From contig JAJSAE010000037.1 in NCBI GenBank assembly GCA_024281315.1, forward strand, positions 1 through 33,591: a stretch of DNA of 33,591 bases, given 5' to 3'. The notes beneath the pieces were generated by a model. That model saw nothing but the letters and a program-made list of their open reading frames with translations, had not been told where the DNA came from and ran no database searches. Each line of letters opens with the position of its first letter. Position 1 is the stretch's first letter. Source of the stretch: an archaeon. GTDB lineage: Archaea; Thermoplasmatota; Thermoplasmata; JAJSAE01. Both the position numbers and the translations under genes were made by a program. Shown here piece after piece: positions 17,882 to 27,960 of the stretch.

Positions 17882-20572
17882 TTATCTTTTCTTCAGTTTC
17901 TTCTTTTTGAGAGTCTTTGCGGCGGTCTTTTCTTCCCCGTCTCCCCGCTCATCCCCGGATTTTCCCCCCTCGTCGCTCTTTTTCTGTTCAGAGGAGTCTT
18001 CTCTGTTCTCATCCTCTTTTTCTTCTTCTTCGTTTCCTTCCTCCGCCAGTTGTTTCAGCATATTCATAAATCTTGTGTCGGCAAACTTTTTTCCGTATCT
18101 GTGCGTATATATGATAGAGATAAACATGAGCCCGAGAACTATAATGAGGCCGATTACCATAAAGGAGTGTACCATATCCATTCCGGGTATGATGGTCCAG
18201 TTCTTATCATTGCCGTTATTGCCCGTCGGATTCAGCGTCACATCCACATGATTTTCATACTCTGTTGTTATATTAACGCCACTGATTACCGAGGTCTCGT
18301 ATCCACTCCTGTAGACCGTAAGAACATAGACTCCCGGCGCAACCCCCGCGAGTTTGTAGTATCCGTTTATGTCAGTGGTGGTACTGTATGATTCTCCGGA
18401 AATCTCCACAGTAGCCTGAACGATGGCCTCTCCGGTTGTATCTTTTACATAGCCCCATACAATGCCCGGAATCTCTTCCAGAGTAAAGTTGAGTTCTAGT
18501 GTCTCTCCCATTGATATAACGACACCGTATGTGGCATTAGCCCTGTATCCCTGTTTTGTAGCAATAACAGTATATGTTCCCGGGGGAATGTTCTCGATTT
18601 TGTATGTCCCGTACGGATCCGTATACGCACTGTATTTCAGTTCCAGTATCTCTATGTTCACCCCGACAATCGGGTATGTTCCGTTGGATACGACCCCACC
18701 AAGACTGCTCAATTTCCCCTCCAGCGTGAAGTTTATGTTACTTGTTGTTTCCCCTCTTACGACCATAACATTTGGTACATAATCTGAGTAATAGCCGCTC
18801 TTCTCTGCCGTCACATTGTAAATGCCGGCAGGCACATCCTTTATAGTGTAATTTCCGTCGGCTCCTGTGTACGAAAACTTAATGCCGTCGGGTATGTTTA
18901 CCCATATCCTCGCTCCCTCGATTGGGCCCGTGCTGGAGCGAACACAGCCGGAGATTTCTCCCTGTAATTCTTCCATTGTCACATCCTGTGTCGTCGTCTC
19001 TCCTGCAGTTATTACTATTCCTCCTATGGTGCTGTTATGGTAGCCCGCAAGGCCTGTGATCATGGCATAGACCCCCCCCGGAATCCCCTTTATTATGTAC
19101 CGTCCGTTATCATCGGTTTCGGCGGTAAGGTTTACACCGGTGGTGAGTATGACAGTAACATTCACCCCCCGAAGCAGAGCGGTTCCATTGTCTATTATGC
19201 CGGTAAGTGTCCCCCCTCTTAGTGTAAAGTTGTGGAAGACAGCCTCTCCCGGAGAAAGATGTATTGCGGTCTCGCTGGTGGATGTTATGTATCCTGCATG
19301 GGAAGCTCTTACATAGTAGTCTCCTTCTGCAACACCGTCAATAGAGTAGTTCCCGGAGCTGTTACTTTCTGCGGCGTACATTGTGCCGAGCAGTTCCACA
19401 GTTGCATCCGAAACAACCCTTCCCGCATCATCACGGATTGAACCGCACACGCTTCCGCCGGTAAGAATAACATCCGTGTATACGGTTTGACCTGCCCTGA
19501 TGTGCACATTTGTGGAACTCTGAAGGTATCCGCTCTTTGAAACGGTAAGGACATAGTCTCCCGTAGCTACGGAAGATAGTTCGAAGCTGCCGTCCGAGCC
19601 GCTGAAGGCAGACCGAATTTAAATGCCGGATTTAGTCAGCCGCACCGATGCGTCCCCGATTTTCCTTCCCGCATTGTCCGTGACATTACCTGCAAGTTTG
19701 CCTCCGAAAAGCGTTCCGTTTTCCCAGATGGTTTCTCCCGCGGCCACGGAAAGACTCAGATTTTCATACGAGACATATCCGCTTTTCGTTACCGTTATGT
19801 TATACTGCCCTGCTCTAAGCCCCGAAACGGAGTATATTCCGTCGGTCCCGCTCGTCGTATTGAACCACGCACTCCCGTTATCAACCGAGACTGCCGCGGA
19901 TAGGGGACTGCCCCTGTCGTCTTTTACCGTCCCTCTCATAGTGGCTCCGGCAAGATGAATGCCGATAGTACTGGTTGTATTCCATACCACTGAAATACTG
20001 CGCTGCTCCGCAGGGTAACCGGCCGCAGTTATTTCAAGCGTATAACTGCCGGCAGTGATGTTCTCCAGAGTGAAATGCCCCCCCGCCCCTGTAATACCGT
20101 TCAGGCCCTCCTGTGCGGTCTTGTTTACCGGAACATATGTTATGTTCACAACAACCCCCGAAAGCGGATGAACGGAGTCGTCCACCGTTCCTTCTATCCT
20201 GCCGGGTATCTCGAAAATCACCAAATCCTGCCTAGCGTTTGCGCCTAAGCTGACATTCCTGATCCATGTGGTATAATAATCTTGGGCCTTTGCAGAGATA
20301 TTGTATGTTCCGCTTCCCAGTGTGATGTTGTAGAATCCGGCGTCGTTAGTCACCGTGCTTGCCAGATATGCGCCCGTACTCGCATTAAAAAAGGTGATAT
20401 TCGCTCCGCCTACGGGAGCGCCTCCGGTGTTGTTGGTGACCGTGCCGTTCACATAGATGGGGCTGGCCAACGGAAGAATCCGTGAGTCTGATGACATGCT
20501 GGCCTGCGGCATCCAAATTAACTGGACTAAGATTATGAGAGCGAGGAGCAGTGCGATTTTTCTGTGGCGCAT
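17882..20572 (-). pseudogene. Secreted/membrane-anchored repeat protein (nine carboxypeptidase-regulatory-like domains), interrupted by in-frame TAA at 19619-19621
   Basis: The 19619-20638 and 17882-19507 ORFs are in the same frame. Reading through the TAA gives SVRLTKSGI*IRSAFSGSDGSFELSSVATGDYVLTVSKSGYLQ, which completes one repeat domain. Signal peptide MRHRKIALLLALIILVQLIWMPQAS; C-terminal TM followed by a charged tail. Confidence 0.85.
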
Positions 20573-20621
20573 CACCGCTAAATGGTATTGGAAGGATAAA
20601 AGGGTTTGCATTGGTTTCCGC

Positions 20622-21071
20622 TCAAACATGTCCCACATAACTTTTTATCTTCTCTTCGAGCCGCGCCCTCGGCATATTGCCGACCACCCTGTCGACAAGC
20701 TGGCCGCCCTTAAATATGAGGAGGGTTGGTATTCCCATTATGCCGTAGTGCTGTGCAACGCTGGTCTCTTCATCCACATTCAGTTTTCCGAAGGCCGCCC
20801 TTCCCGCATATTCTCTGGCCAGTGCTTCTATGGTTGGCGCAATTGCAAGGCACGGCTTGCACCAGGGGTCCCAGCAATCCACGATTACCAGCTCGTTTTC
20901 GCTTATAAACTCGGAAAAGTTTCCCGTACCCACGGGAACCGGCCTTTCGTGATAGCCCGCAAGCTCACCCCTCGGCGACATGCCCTTCTCCTTCCCTTTT
21001 ATCTCCCTTAACAGGGTTTCAAGTTTCCTCTGCCGGATTTCAGCAAGTTCATCCATTGAACTCATGTGCAT
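20622..21071 (-). CDS. Thioredoxin family protein with charged N-terminal extension
   Basis: ELVIVDCWDPWCKPCLAIAPTIEALA, GIMGIPTLLIFKGG. N-terminus MDELAEIRQRKLETLLREIK. Confidence 0.93.
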   Translation of the reverse strand: MHMSSMDELAEIRQRKLETLLREIKGKEKGMSPRGELAGYHERPVPVGTGNFSEFISENELVIVDCWDPWCKPCLAIAPTIEALAREYAGRAAFGKLNVDEETSVAQHYGIMGIPTLLIFKGGQLVDRVVGNMPRARLEEKIKSYVGHV

Positions 21072-21200
21072 CTCCGGCCATGGTAAAGAGAGGTGGTTAA
21101 TAAGAATTTTGCTGCACGCCCATGCAGAGGTCTCGCCGCCGATGGAATCGGAGAGAAATGTTATGTTAATTTTTAAAGAAAATGTGAAACGGAAACGGTT

Positions 21201-22130
21201 TCAACCGAAATTCTCTTCCTTTATCTCTTCGCCCTCTTTCGGCTCTTCCTTCTTCTTCTCTTTTTTGACTTCCGGGGCCTTTACTTTTGCTATTTTATCC
21301 ACAATGGCAACCTTATCCCCTAGGCTTCTGAAGCTCTCGTCAAGAAGTAGGAGTGCGTACTCAATGGCATCCTTGGCTGAGACGGAGCCGTCGGTCTCGT
21401 ACTGCATGATAATTCTGGACTCGTCATACTCCACTTCCACGGCCTCCTCACACATATCAATACACTTCATGAGGTCGTAGCACGCCTCTATCTTCGTTAT
21501 GGTAACGATGTTCCCGTCGGTCTTCTTCGCTTTGGACGGGCATGAGGCCACAAGTTCCTTGCATTTGTCGGAACATCTCTTCATATCAATGCGAATGGTT
21601 GGATAATATGTATATCCGAGGCCGGAAACCGGCTGCCACTTGGCGTGCTCTCTGCCTGTTCCCAGCTCCGCAATGGCGTAGGCAATGAGTGCCTGTTTCT
21701 CTTTGAGTTCCACGATGGGTATCAGGCCGTCCTTTATTTTCAGACTGCTGTCGTTTCCAACCGGAATCAGGTCCCCGGAATAAACGGTGCACGGCCCTTT
21801 TTTGTTTATTATGTAGGTTATGGTGCAGTGCGGGCAGCCCACACCGCCGCACTCGCAGGAGTCTCTGAAAACATAGCTGTCCAAATCCGTGGGCACCGGC
21901 AGGAGTCCAAGCCTATGGGCGATTATCTCGTCGAATAAGGGGGCGATGCTCTCGTATTCCTTTCCCTCATCGTCACGGATTATCCCCTGATTTATTTCCA
22001 CCGTCTCAATGGCCATAGTGGGCACATCCGAGAGAAGGGTCCTCCTGATGGCGTTCACCTGTGCCGGCGTTGCTTCTTCTATAAGAAATCTGCCGAACTG
22101 CTCGTCTGTTTCCAGTACCTTTATTCTCAT
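21201..22130 (-). CDS. rpoD: DNA-directed RNA polymerase subunit D (Rpo3)
   Basis: MRIKVLETDEQFGRFLIEEATPAQVNAIRRTLLSDVPTMAIETVEI; CECGGVGCPHC; located after rpsK/S11 as in the archaeal operon. Confidence 0.96.
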   Translation of the reverse strand: MRIKVLETDEQFGRFLIEEATPAQVNAIRRTLLSDVPTMAIETVEINQGIIRDDEGKEYESIAPLFDEIIAHRLGLLPVPTDLDSYVFRDSCECGGVGCPHCTITYIINKKGPCTVYSGDLIPVGNDSSLKIKDGLIPIVELKEKQALIAYAIAELGTGREHAKWQPVSGLGYTYYPTIRIDMKRCSDKCKELVASCPSKAKKTDGNIVTITKIEACYDLMKCIDMCEEAVEVEYDESRIIMQYETDGSVSAKDAIEYALLLLDESFRSLGDKVAIVDKIAKVKAPEVKKEKKKEEPKEGEEIKEENFG

Positions 22131-22152
22131 GCGATCACTCTTTACTCGGCGC

Positions 22153-22536
22153 TTATACACGCCTCCCCCTTCTTCCGCCCTTGGGCTTGGTGCCGTCGTG
22201 CGGTATAGGGGTAACATCCTCTATTCTGCCAATCCGTATGCCTGCTCTGGACAGTCCTCTTATGGCAGCCTGTGCTCCCGGGCCGGGCGAATGAGATTTG
22301 TTGCCGCCGGGTGCTCGAACCCTCACATGAATGGAGTCGAACCCTTTTTCCTTGGCGACATCCGCAATTCTTTCCGCCGCCCTCATGGCCGCATAGGGGG
22401 ATGATTCGTCCTTGGCCGATTTGACGACCATGCCGCCCGTGCACTTGGCAATGGTCTCCGCTCCTGTGATGTCGGTCAGTGTAATTATGATATTGTTGTA
22501 AGATGCATATATGTGTGCTATTCCCTGTTTTCCCAT
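22153..22536 (-). CDS. rps11: 30S ribosomal protein S11
   Basis: [31 protein letters not shown]...[43 protein letters not shown]. Confidence 0.98.
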   Translation of the reverse strand: MGKQGIAHIYASYNNIIITLTDITGAETIAKCTGGMVVKSAKDESSPYAAMRAAERIADVAKEKGFDSIHVRVRAPGGNKSHSPGPGAQAAIRGLSRAGIRIGRIEDVTPIPHDGTKPKGGRRGRRV

Positions 22537-22545
22537 TTCATCACC

Positions 22546-23190
22546 TCACTCTTTCTTTCCTTTTTGTTCGGGTTTTTTATCCTTTACGGGTGCCCCTTTC
22601 TGGTCTTTCTTTTCGGGGGCCTGTGTGCCGCTCTCTGCGGTTATTACTCCCCCTTCTTCAAGGACCTTAACATCCGGTCTTGCGGGATGCATTATATCCG
22701 AGAGCGGTGAAATCGGGCTGTATTCTATGAATTCCTCCTCTCCCCGCCTGACGATGTAGCCCGGAACGCTTATTCTTCTTCCGTTGAGAGAAACATGTCC
22801 GTGAACAATCAGCTGGCGCGCATGTTTGGTGGTGTAGGCCAGCCCCTTCATGTAAACGATGGTTTGCAGGCGTCTGGACAGAAGGTTTTCCACATTAAGA
22901 GAGAGAACATCGTTGAGATTGGCATTCTGTGATATGACTCCCTGTCTGTAAAGGCTGTTCAGAAGTGCGTCGGTTTCTTTCTTTGCCTGTGGGTCCTCAA
23001 ACCTCAGAAGAGCCTGCAACCGTCTGGCCTGATGCCTGTAGTTTGCCAGCCTTGATTTCTGCTTCCATATCTCTCTCTTATTCTTCAGCCCGTATTTCTT
23101 AACCATACCGAGTTCTTCCTTTATTCTCTCCGCCTCCCACGGGTGAGAGGGAGTACTGTATTTTCTCCTGCTGAATTTTGGGTCTCCCAT
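22546..23190 (-). CDS. rps4: 30S ribosomal protein S4
   Basis: MGDPKFSRRKYSTPSHPWEAERIKEE..., S4 domain RQLIVHGHVSLNGRRISVPGYIV; lysine/glutamate-rich C-terminal tail. Confidence 0.98.
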   Translation of the reverse strand: MGDPKFSRRKYSTPSHPWEAERIKEELGMVKKYGLKNKREIWKQKSRLANYRHQARRLQALLRFEDPQAKKETDALLNSLYRQGVISQNANLNDVLSLNVENLLSRRLQTIVYMKGLAYTTKHARQLIVHGHVSLNGRRISVPGYIVRRGEEEFIEYSPISPLSDIMHPARPDVKVLEEGGVITAESGTQAPEKKDQKGAPVKDKKPEQKGKKE

Positions 23191-23194
23191 GCCA

Positions 23195-23674
23195 TCACTT
23201 CCTCTTGCTTACACCGAGCGTGAGACCCTTTCTCCCGTTGGAACGGGTTCTCTGCCCTCTGACTTTGTGATGAGTCTCATGCCTGATGCCCCTATATGAT
23301 CTTATCATCTTGAGGCGGTTTATATCGTCCTCTATGGTCATTTGCCTCTCGGTCCCCACCACATGGATATCCTCGTCACTCTCCCAGTCTCTTCGTCTGT
23401 TCAGGAACCATGCGGGAGCGTGTTCGTGGAAGTTGAGAATCATCTCTTCCACCTCATCAACCTTATCCTGGGGGACTTCTCCGAATAATCTGTACTTGGA
23501 TATGCCCGTCAGGCGAACCATTCTTTCGGCGGCCCTCGTGCCTATGCCCTTCACACCGGTGAGCGCTATGACTGGCCTTTTCTCACCGTCGAGGTCTGTG
23601 TTCGCGATACGGACTATGTAATTGAAGTTCTCATCCTTCTCTTCTTTCTTTGGAGTATGTTTCTTTTCAGCCAA
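23195..23674 (-). CDS. rps13: 30S ribosomal protein S13
   Basis: YIVRIANTDLDGEKRPVIALTGVKGIGTRAA...SYRGIRHETHHKVRGQRTRSNGRKG. Confidence 0.98.
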   Translation of the reverse strand: MAEKKHTPKKEEKDENFNYIVRIANTDLDGEKRPVIALTGVKGIGTRAAERMVRLTGISKYRLFGEVPQDKVDEVEEMILNFHEHAPAWFLNRRRDWESDEDIHVVGTERQMTIEDDINRLKMIRSYRGIRHETHHKVRGQRTRSNGRKGLTLGVSKRK

Positions 23675-23747
23675 GATCTGACCTCCTTAAATCGGATTTA
23701 TCAGGGCCCAAATGAACGCCTGAAGTGGAGTATCCGCACTATCGGTA

Positions 23748-23762
23748 TCTGTTATTTAAAGG
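23748..23762 (-). promoter_or_regulatory. Putative TATA box of the S13-S4-S11-Rpo3 operon
   Basis: Minus strand ...aaaacctttaaataacag; about 80 bp upstream of the rps13 start. Confidence 0.5.
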
Positions 23763-23993
23763 TTTTGTACCCTGTGCTGTGTTTGTCCTATCCCGAAATT
23801 ACTTAACGGTGCTCTCTGGTATTCCCATGAGGAAACTAAACCAGAGAAAAATACTCTGGATTACGACCAAGCGGGGAGAGGGAGTGAGAAACGCCACATA
23901 AACCGAAACGAGGCGTGTAAAATTAATTTGGGATACCACAACTGAAATACTATTTGAAAACCTTTTTATATCATCGTTTTTTGCTTTTGAACC

Positions 23994-24917
23994 ATGTCCG
24001 AGAGCGTAATATCGGTAGAGAACCTCGTAAAGCTGTATGGCGATCTCAGGGCGGTTGATGATATTAGTTTTGAAGTGAGAACAGGGGAGGTTTTTGCATT
24101 TCTGGGGCCAAATGGTGCAGGTAAGACCACCACCGTCGAGATAATAGAAACGATTCGAAACGCAACATCCGGTAAGGTACTAATATTCGGCATGGATGTC
24201 CGGAAGAATCGCACAGAAATAATAAAGAGAATCGGGGTCCTTCCCCAGGAATTCAGTTCATTCGATAGACTTACCGTGGAGGAAACAGTGCGATACTTTG
24301 CAGCTCTGTTCGAATCGGATTGCGATGTTCAACACCTGATCAACCTCGTCAATCTCGGCAAGCACAGAAATCAGCTCTACACAAATCTCTCAGGCGGTCT
24401 GAAACAAAGGGTCGGCATTGCCGTTGCCCTTGTTAATGATCCGGAGATAGTCTTTCTCGATGAGCCCACCACCGGGCTGGATCCGCGTGCAAGGCATGAT
24501 GTGTGGGATGTAATCAATGGGCTTAAAAAAGAGGGGAAAACCGTCTTCCTTACTACTCATTACATGGAAGAAGCGGAGGTGCTGGCCGACACGGTGGCCA
24601 TAATCTCCCGCGGCAGGATAATTTCTACGGGCTCCCCTTCCGAACTCATTGATAAACATAGTACCTCGATACATGTGACGATTAAAGGCGGGATGGGGAT
24701 AAGTTCTGTCGCAGAAGCCATGGGGCTTCAGTGGGAGGCAAAAAACGGGGGAAGCGTGGTTATGGAGGCCAGAGATAACGAACAGATACTTGAGATTATG
24801 ATGCGACTAAAAGAGAAGAATATAGGCTATGACAGCATAGATATCAGGAAGGCAAATCTCGAGGAGGTCTTCCTCAAGCTTACGGGGGAGGGGTTGAGCG
24901 GCGGAGGTGGGCATTAA
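23994..24917 (+). CDS. ABC transporter ATP-binding protein (drug/ABC-2 type)
   Basis: FLGPNGAGKTTTVEII, LSGGLKQRVGIAVALVNDPEIVFLDEPTTGLDPRAR. Confidence 0.96.
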   Translation: MSESVISVENLVKLYGDLRAVDDISFEVRTGEVFAFLGPNGAGKTTTVEIIETIRNATSGKVLIFGMDVRKNRTEIIKRIGVLPQEFSSFDRLTVEETVRYFAALFESDCDVQHLINLVNLGKHRNQLYTNLSGGLKQRVGIAVALVNDPEIVFLDEPTTGLDPRARHDVWDVINGLKKEGKTVFLTTHYMEEAEVLADTVAIISRGRIISTGSPSELIDKHSTSIHVTIKGGMGISSVAEAMGLQWEAKNGGSVVMEARDNEQILEIMMRLKEKNIGYDSIDIRKANLEEVFLKLTGEGLSGGGGH

Positions 24918-26026
24918 TGAATTCAAGAAGGATTGCGGCCAACTTCAATGCCAACATCAGGGGTTTCTATCGGAATAAAGCCACGGTCTTCTTTGTAGTA
25001 CTTTTCCCCATTCTTCTGATGCTCCTGTTCGGCATGATCTTTCAGGACACGGGTGAAAATATGGGGCCGCTGTATATTCAGGATATGGATGGTGGTGTTC
25101 ATTCGGAAGCATTAATCAACGCGCTCAACTCGTCGGGGGTTTTTGATGTAAAACTCGTTGAACCGGGGACAGATGCTGACAGTTATATCACGGCACATCA
25201 TGTAAATACATTCATAGTGATTCCAGAAGGCTTTTCCGATAGTGTTAATATGAGATTTTTAAACCGAAGCCTGCCGGCAGCGAACATTACCATACTGTAT
25301 GATCCGGGCAATAGTGCCGCCCAGCAGAAGATAGGCGTTATCACGCAGATTATCAATGGAATGAACATGGCTTACTCTGGCTCGCAACCATTTGTCGGGA
25401 TTGACGCGGTTCCAAGTGTGAGCGACGATTACAAATACATAGATTTCTTTGCACCCGGCATTATCGCCATGTCCGTAATGACATCCAGTCTGTTTGGCAC
25501 CGTAGGTATGAACATAGAGCTCCGGCAGAAAGGGATTTTGAGAAAACTGGCCACCACCCCCATTACAAGATCGGAATGGCTTGTTTCAAATATTTTATAT
25601 CAGTTTATTATGGCCATGATATCCTTCACGGCAATCATACTGGTCGGTGTGGTAATTTTCGGACTTAAACCGCATCTCAACGGTTACCTCTTTCTTTTCA
25701 TAATACTTGAGGTCTTTGCCTTCTCCGGTATCGGAATGCTTATCACCCGTTTTGTCAGAGATGCCGACGGAGCGCAGGCCGCGGCCAACGCAATCATGTT
25801 CCCCATGATGTTCCTTTCCGGCACATTTTTCCCGGTAGAGATGATGCCCGACCTCCTTCAAAAAGTGGCAAGACTTCTTCCGCTTTATTATGTAAACGAG
25901 GGACTCCGCTCGGCTATGGTGGACATGAATCTGAACACTATAATAGAGAGTGCAGTGGTAATCGGTGTATTCGGTGTAGTCGTGTTTATTCTCGGCGTAT
26001 TGCTGACTTCATGGAAAGAGGATTGA
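24917..26026 (+). CDS. ABC-2 type permease
   Basis: N-terminal TM, extracytoplasmic domain, then five or so TM segments; overlaps the ATPase stop (TAATGA). Confidence 0.93.
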   Translation: MNSRRIAANFNANIRGFYRNKATVFFVVLFPILLMLLFGMIFQDTGENMGPLYIQDMDGGVHSEALINALNSSGVFDVKLVEPGTDADSYITAHHVNTFIVIPEGFSDSVNMRFLNRSLPAANITILYDPGNSAAQQKIGVITQIINGMNMAYSGSQPFVGIDAVPSVSDDYKYIDFFAPGIIAMSVMTSSLFGTVGMNIELRQKGILRKLATTPITRSEWLVSNILYQFIMAMISFTAIILVGVVIFGLKPHLNGYLFLFIILEVFAFSGIGMLITRFVRDADGAQAAANAIMFPMMFLSGTFFPVEMMPDLLQKVARLLPLYYVNEGLRSAMVDMNLNTIIESAVVIGVFGVVVFILGVLLTSWKED

Positions 26027-26199
26027 GCGATGTTAGGGCCTAAGGGAGATTTGAAAATGGATTTCATGGAAGAAAAAAAAGAGACATTTTTTGAAAAGAC
26101 CAATAGAACGGATGGCCGTATTTTTTAGGAACAAAATTGACTGCATATTTTTAGACCCCATAGCAGTACGCTAATATAGACCTTTGCTCTCTCCTCTCT

Positions 26200-27858
26200 A
26201 TGAATTCCGGTGGATGGGCCGGACTCACGGCCTATGTGGACCTGTCGACAGGCGATATCAGTATAAAGAAAACGGACATGGCTCTCTTCGAAAAATACAT
26301 AGGCGGAAGGGGTGTGGCCGCCCATCTATTATCAAAGATGATATCACCTGCCATTGTCCCTCTTTCTTCTGAAAATCCCATAATCATCGCCACCGGACCG
26401 CTCACCGGTCTCTCCACCATGTCTGGTCGCCATTCAATAACCGCAAAATCACCCCTAACCGGAACGATTTTCGACTCTACCACCGGCGGCTTTTTCGGAA
26501 AGGAGATGAAGTGGGCGGAGCTGGCCCTCTTAATAATTACAGGGAGGAGCGAAAAACCCGTTTATCTGAAGATAGTCGGAGATAAAGATAGGCCAGAAGT
26601 GGAGATAAAGGATGCCGGCCATCTGTGGGGCCTCACCACATCAGAGACTTTGAACCGCTTCGACTCCCCTGCACTTGTAATAGGGCCTGCCGGAGAGAAG
26701 CAGTTTCTTTCGGCCAATGTCTGCAGCGATTACTCGCACTTCTCGGGGAGAGGGGGCATCGGCGCCGTGTTCGGCTCCAAGAATCTGAAGGCCATTGCTG
26801 TGAAAGGCACCACAAAGCCAGCGGTTTCCAGACCAGATGATTTTAAAAGAGCGACCCGGGAGGCACTTCGGCTTCTCACCGCCAGCCCTCCCGTCTCGAA
26901 GGGTCTGGCTACATACGGAACCTCCGTGCTTATGAACCTCATAAACTACATGCGGGTTCTACCCGTGGCAAACTTTCGCAGGTCTCATTTCGAGAAGGCC
27001 GAGCAGGTTTCGGGTGAATTCATCTCCAAAAATTACGATATAAAGAAAGACCCCTGCTGGAACTGCCCCGTTGGCTGCAACAGGCGCCTAAAAAAATGGG
27101 ACAGGTGGGTTCCGGTGCCGGAATACGAGAGTATATGGGCATTTGGACCAAACATGGAAAATGCCGACATGGACAGCATCATAGAGGCTAATCTTCTGTG
27201 CAACAACTACGGCATGGATACCATCACCATAGGGGCCGCATTGGCCGCTAAAAAAGAGATTGAAGGTGATTTTCCGCTGATTGAAGAAATAAAGAGAATC
27301 GGAGATGGGAGGGGGCCGGAACTCCAGAACGGCTCTCTCGTATACGCAATGGGAATGGGCAGAAAAGAGGCCAGCATGACTGTAAAGGGGATGGAACTCC
27401 CCGCTTATGACCCGAGAGGAATCTACGGGCAGGCTCTCAGTTATGCCACATCCACAAGAGGGGGCGATCATCTCAGGGGATATATGGTTTCTCCGGAGAT
27501 CATCGGAAAACCGAAGCTCATCAACCGCCTTTCTTTTGCAGATAAGCCCGCCCTTGTCATGCTCTTTCAGAACCTCTCCGCCGTTATAGATTCTCTCGTT
27601 GTCTGCAAGTTCACTTCATTTGCCCTTACGGAGGACGAATATGCCTCGCTTCTATCAGCCGCCACCGGCATTGATTACACGGCCGAGGATCTTTTGAGAG
27701 TTGGCGGCAAAATCTACGATATTGAGCATCGGTTCAATGTAGAGGCAGGATTCGAAGAGGAAGATGATGACCTGCCGGAGCGGATATTCGACACGCTTCC
27801 AAGGGCTGATTTTCTGAGGGCGAGAGAGGAGTATTACAATTTAAGAGGGTGGAAGTAA
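26200..27858 (+). CDS. Aldehyde ferredoxin oxidoreductase family protein
   Basis: KYIGGRGVAAHLL, GPLTG..TMSGRHSITAKSPLTGTI, CWNCPVGCNR and late Cys (VVCKFTSF) for the Fe-S cluster. TATA-like taatata ~25 bp upstream. Confidence 0.95.
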   Translation: MNSGGWAGLTAYVDLSTGDISIKKTDMALFEKYIGGRGVAAHLLSKMISPAIVPLSSENPIIIATGPLTGLSTMSGRHSITAKSPLTGTIFDSTTGGFFGKEMKWAELALLIITGRSEKPVYLKIVGDKDRPEVEIKDAGHLWGLTTSETLNRFDSPALVIGPAGEKQFLSANVCSDYSHFSGRGGIGAVFGSKNLKAIAVKGTTKPAVSRPDDFKRATREALRLLTASPPVSKGLATYGTSVLMNLINYMRVLPVANFRRSHFEKAEQVSGEFISKNYDIKKDPCWNCPVGCNRRLKKWDRWVPVPEYESIWAFGPNMENADMDSIIEANLLCNNYGMDTITIGAALAAKKEIEGDFPLIEEIKRIGDGRGPELQNGSLVYAMGMGRKEASMTVKGMELPAYDPRGIYGQALSYATSTRGGDHLRGYMVSPEIIGKPKLINRLSFADKPALVMLFQNLSAVIDSLVVCKFTSFALTEDEYASLLSAATGIDYTAEDLLRVGGKIYDIEHRFNVEAGFEEEDDDLPERIFDTLPRADFLRAREEYYNLRGWK

Positions 27859-27960
27859 TTTCTAAATCTTTTTGAGAGGAATCGAATTTCCGGTGAATCC
27901 ACACCCATGGGTCCGCAGCGAAAAATACTTATAGCGATAACGCAATTCCCCTCTGATACC

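Noticed and set aside
19619-19621. Programmed recoding (pyrrolysine-type) of the in-frame stop
   Set aside because: The codon is TAA, not TAG, and no recoding element was evident. Mutation or sequencing error is simpler.
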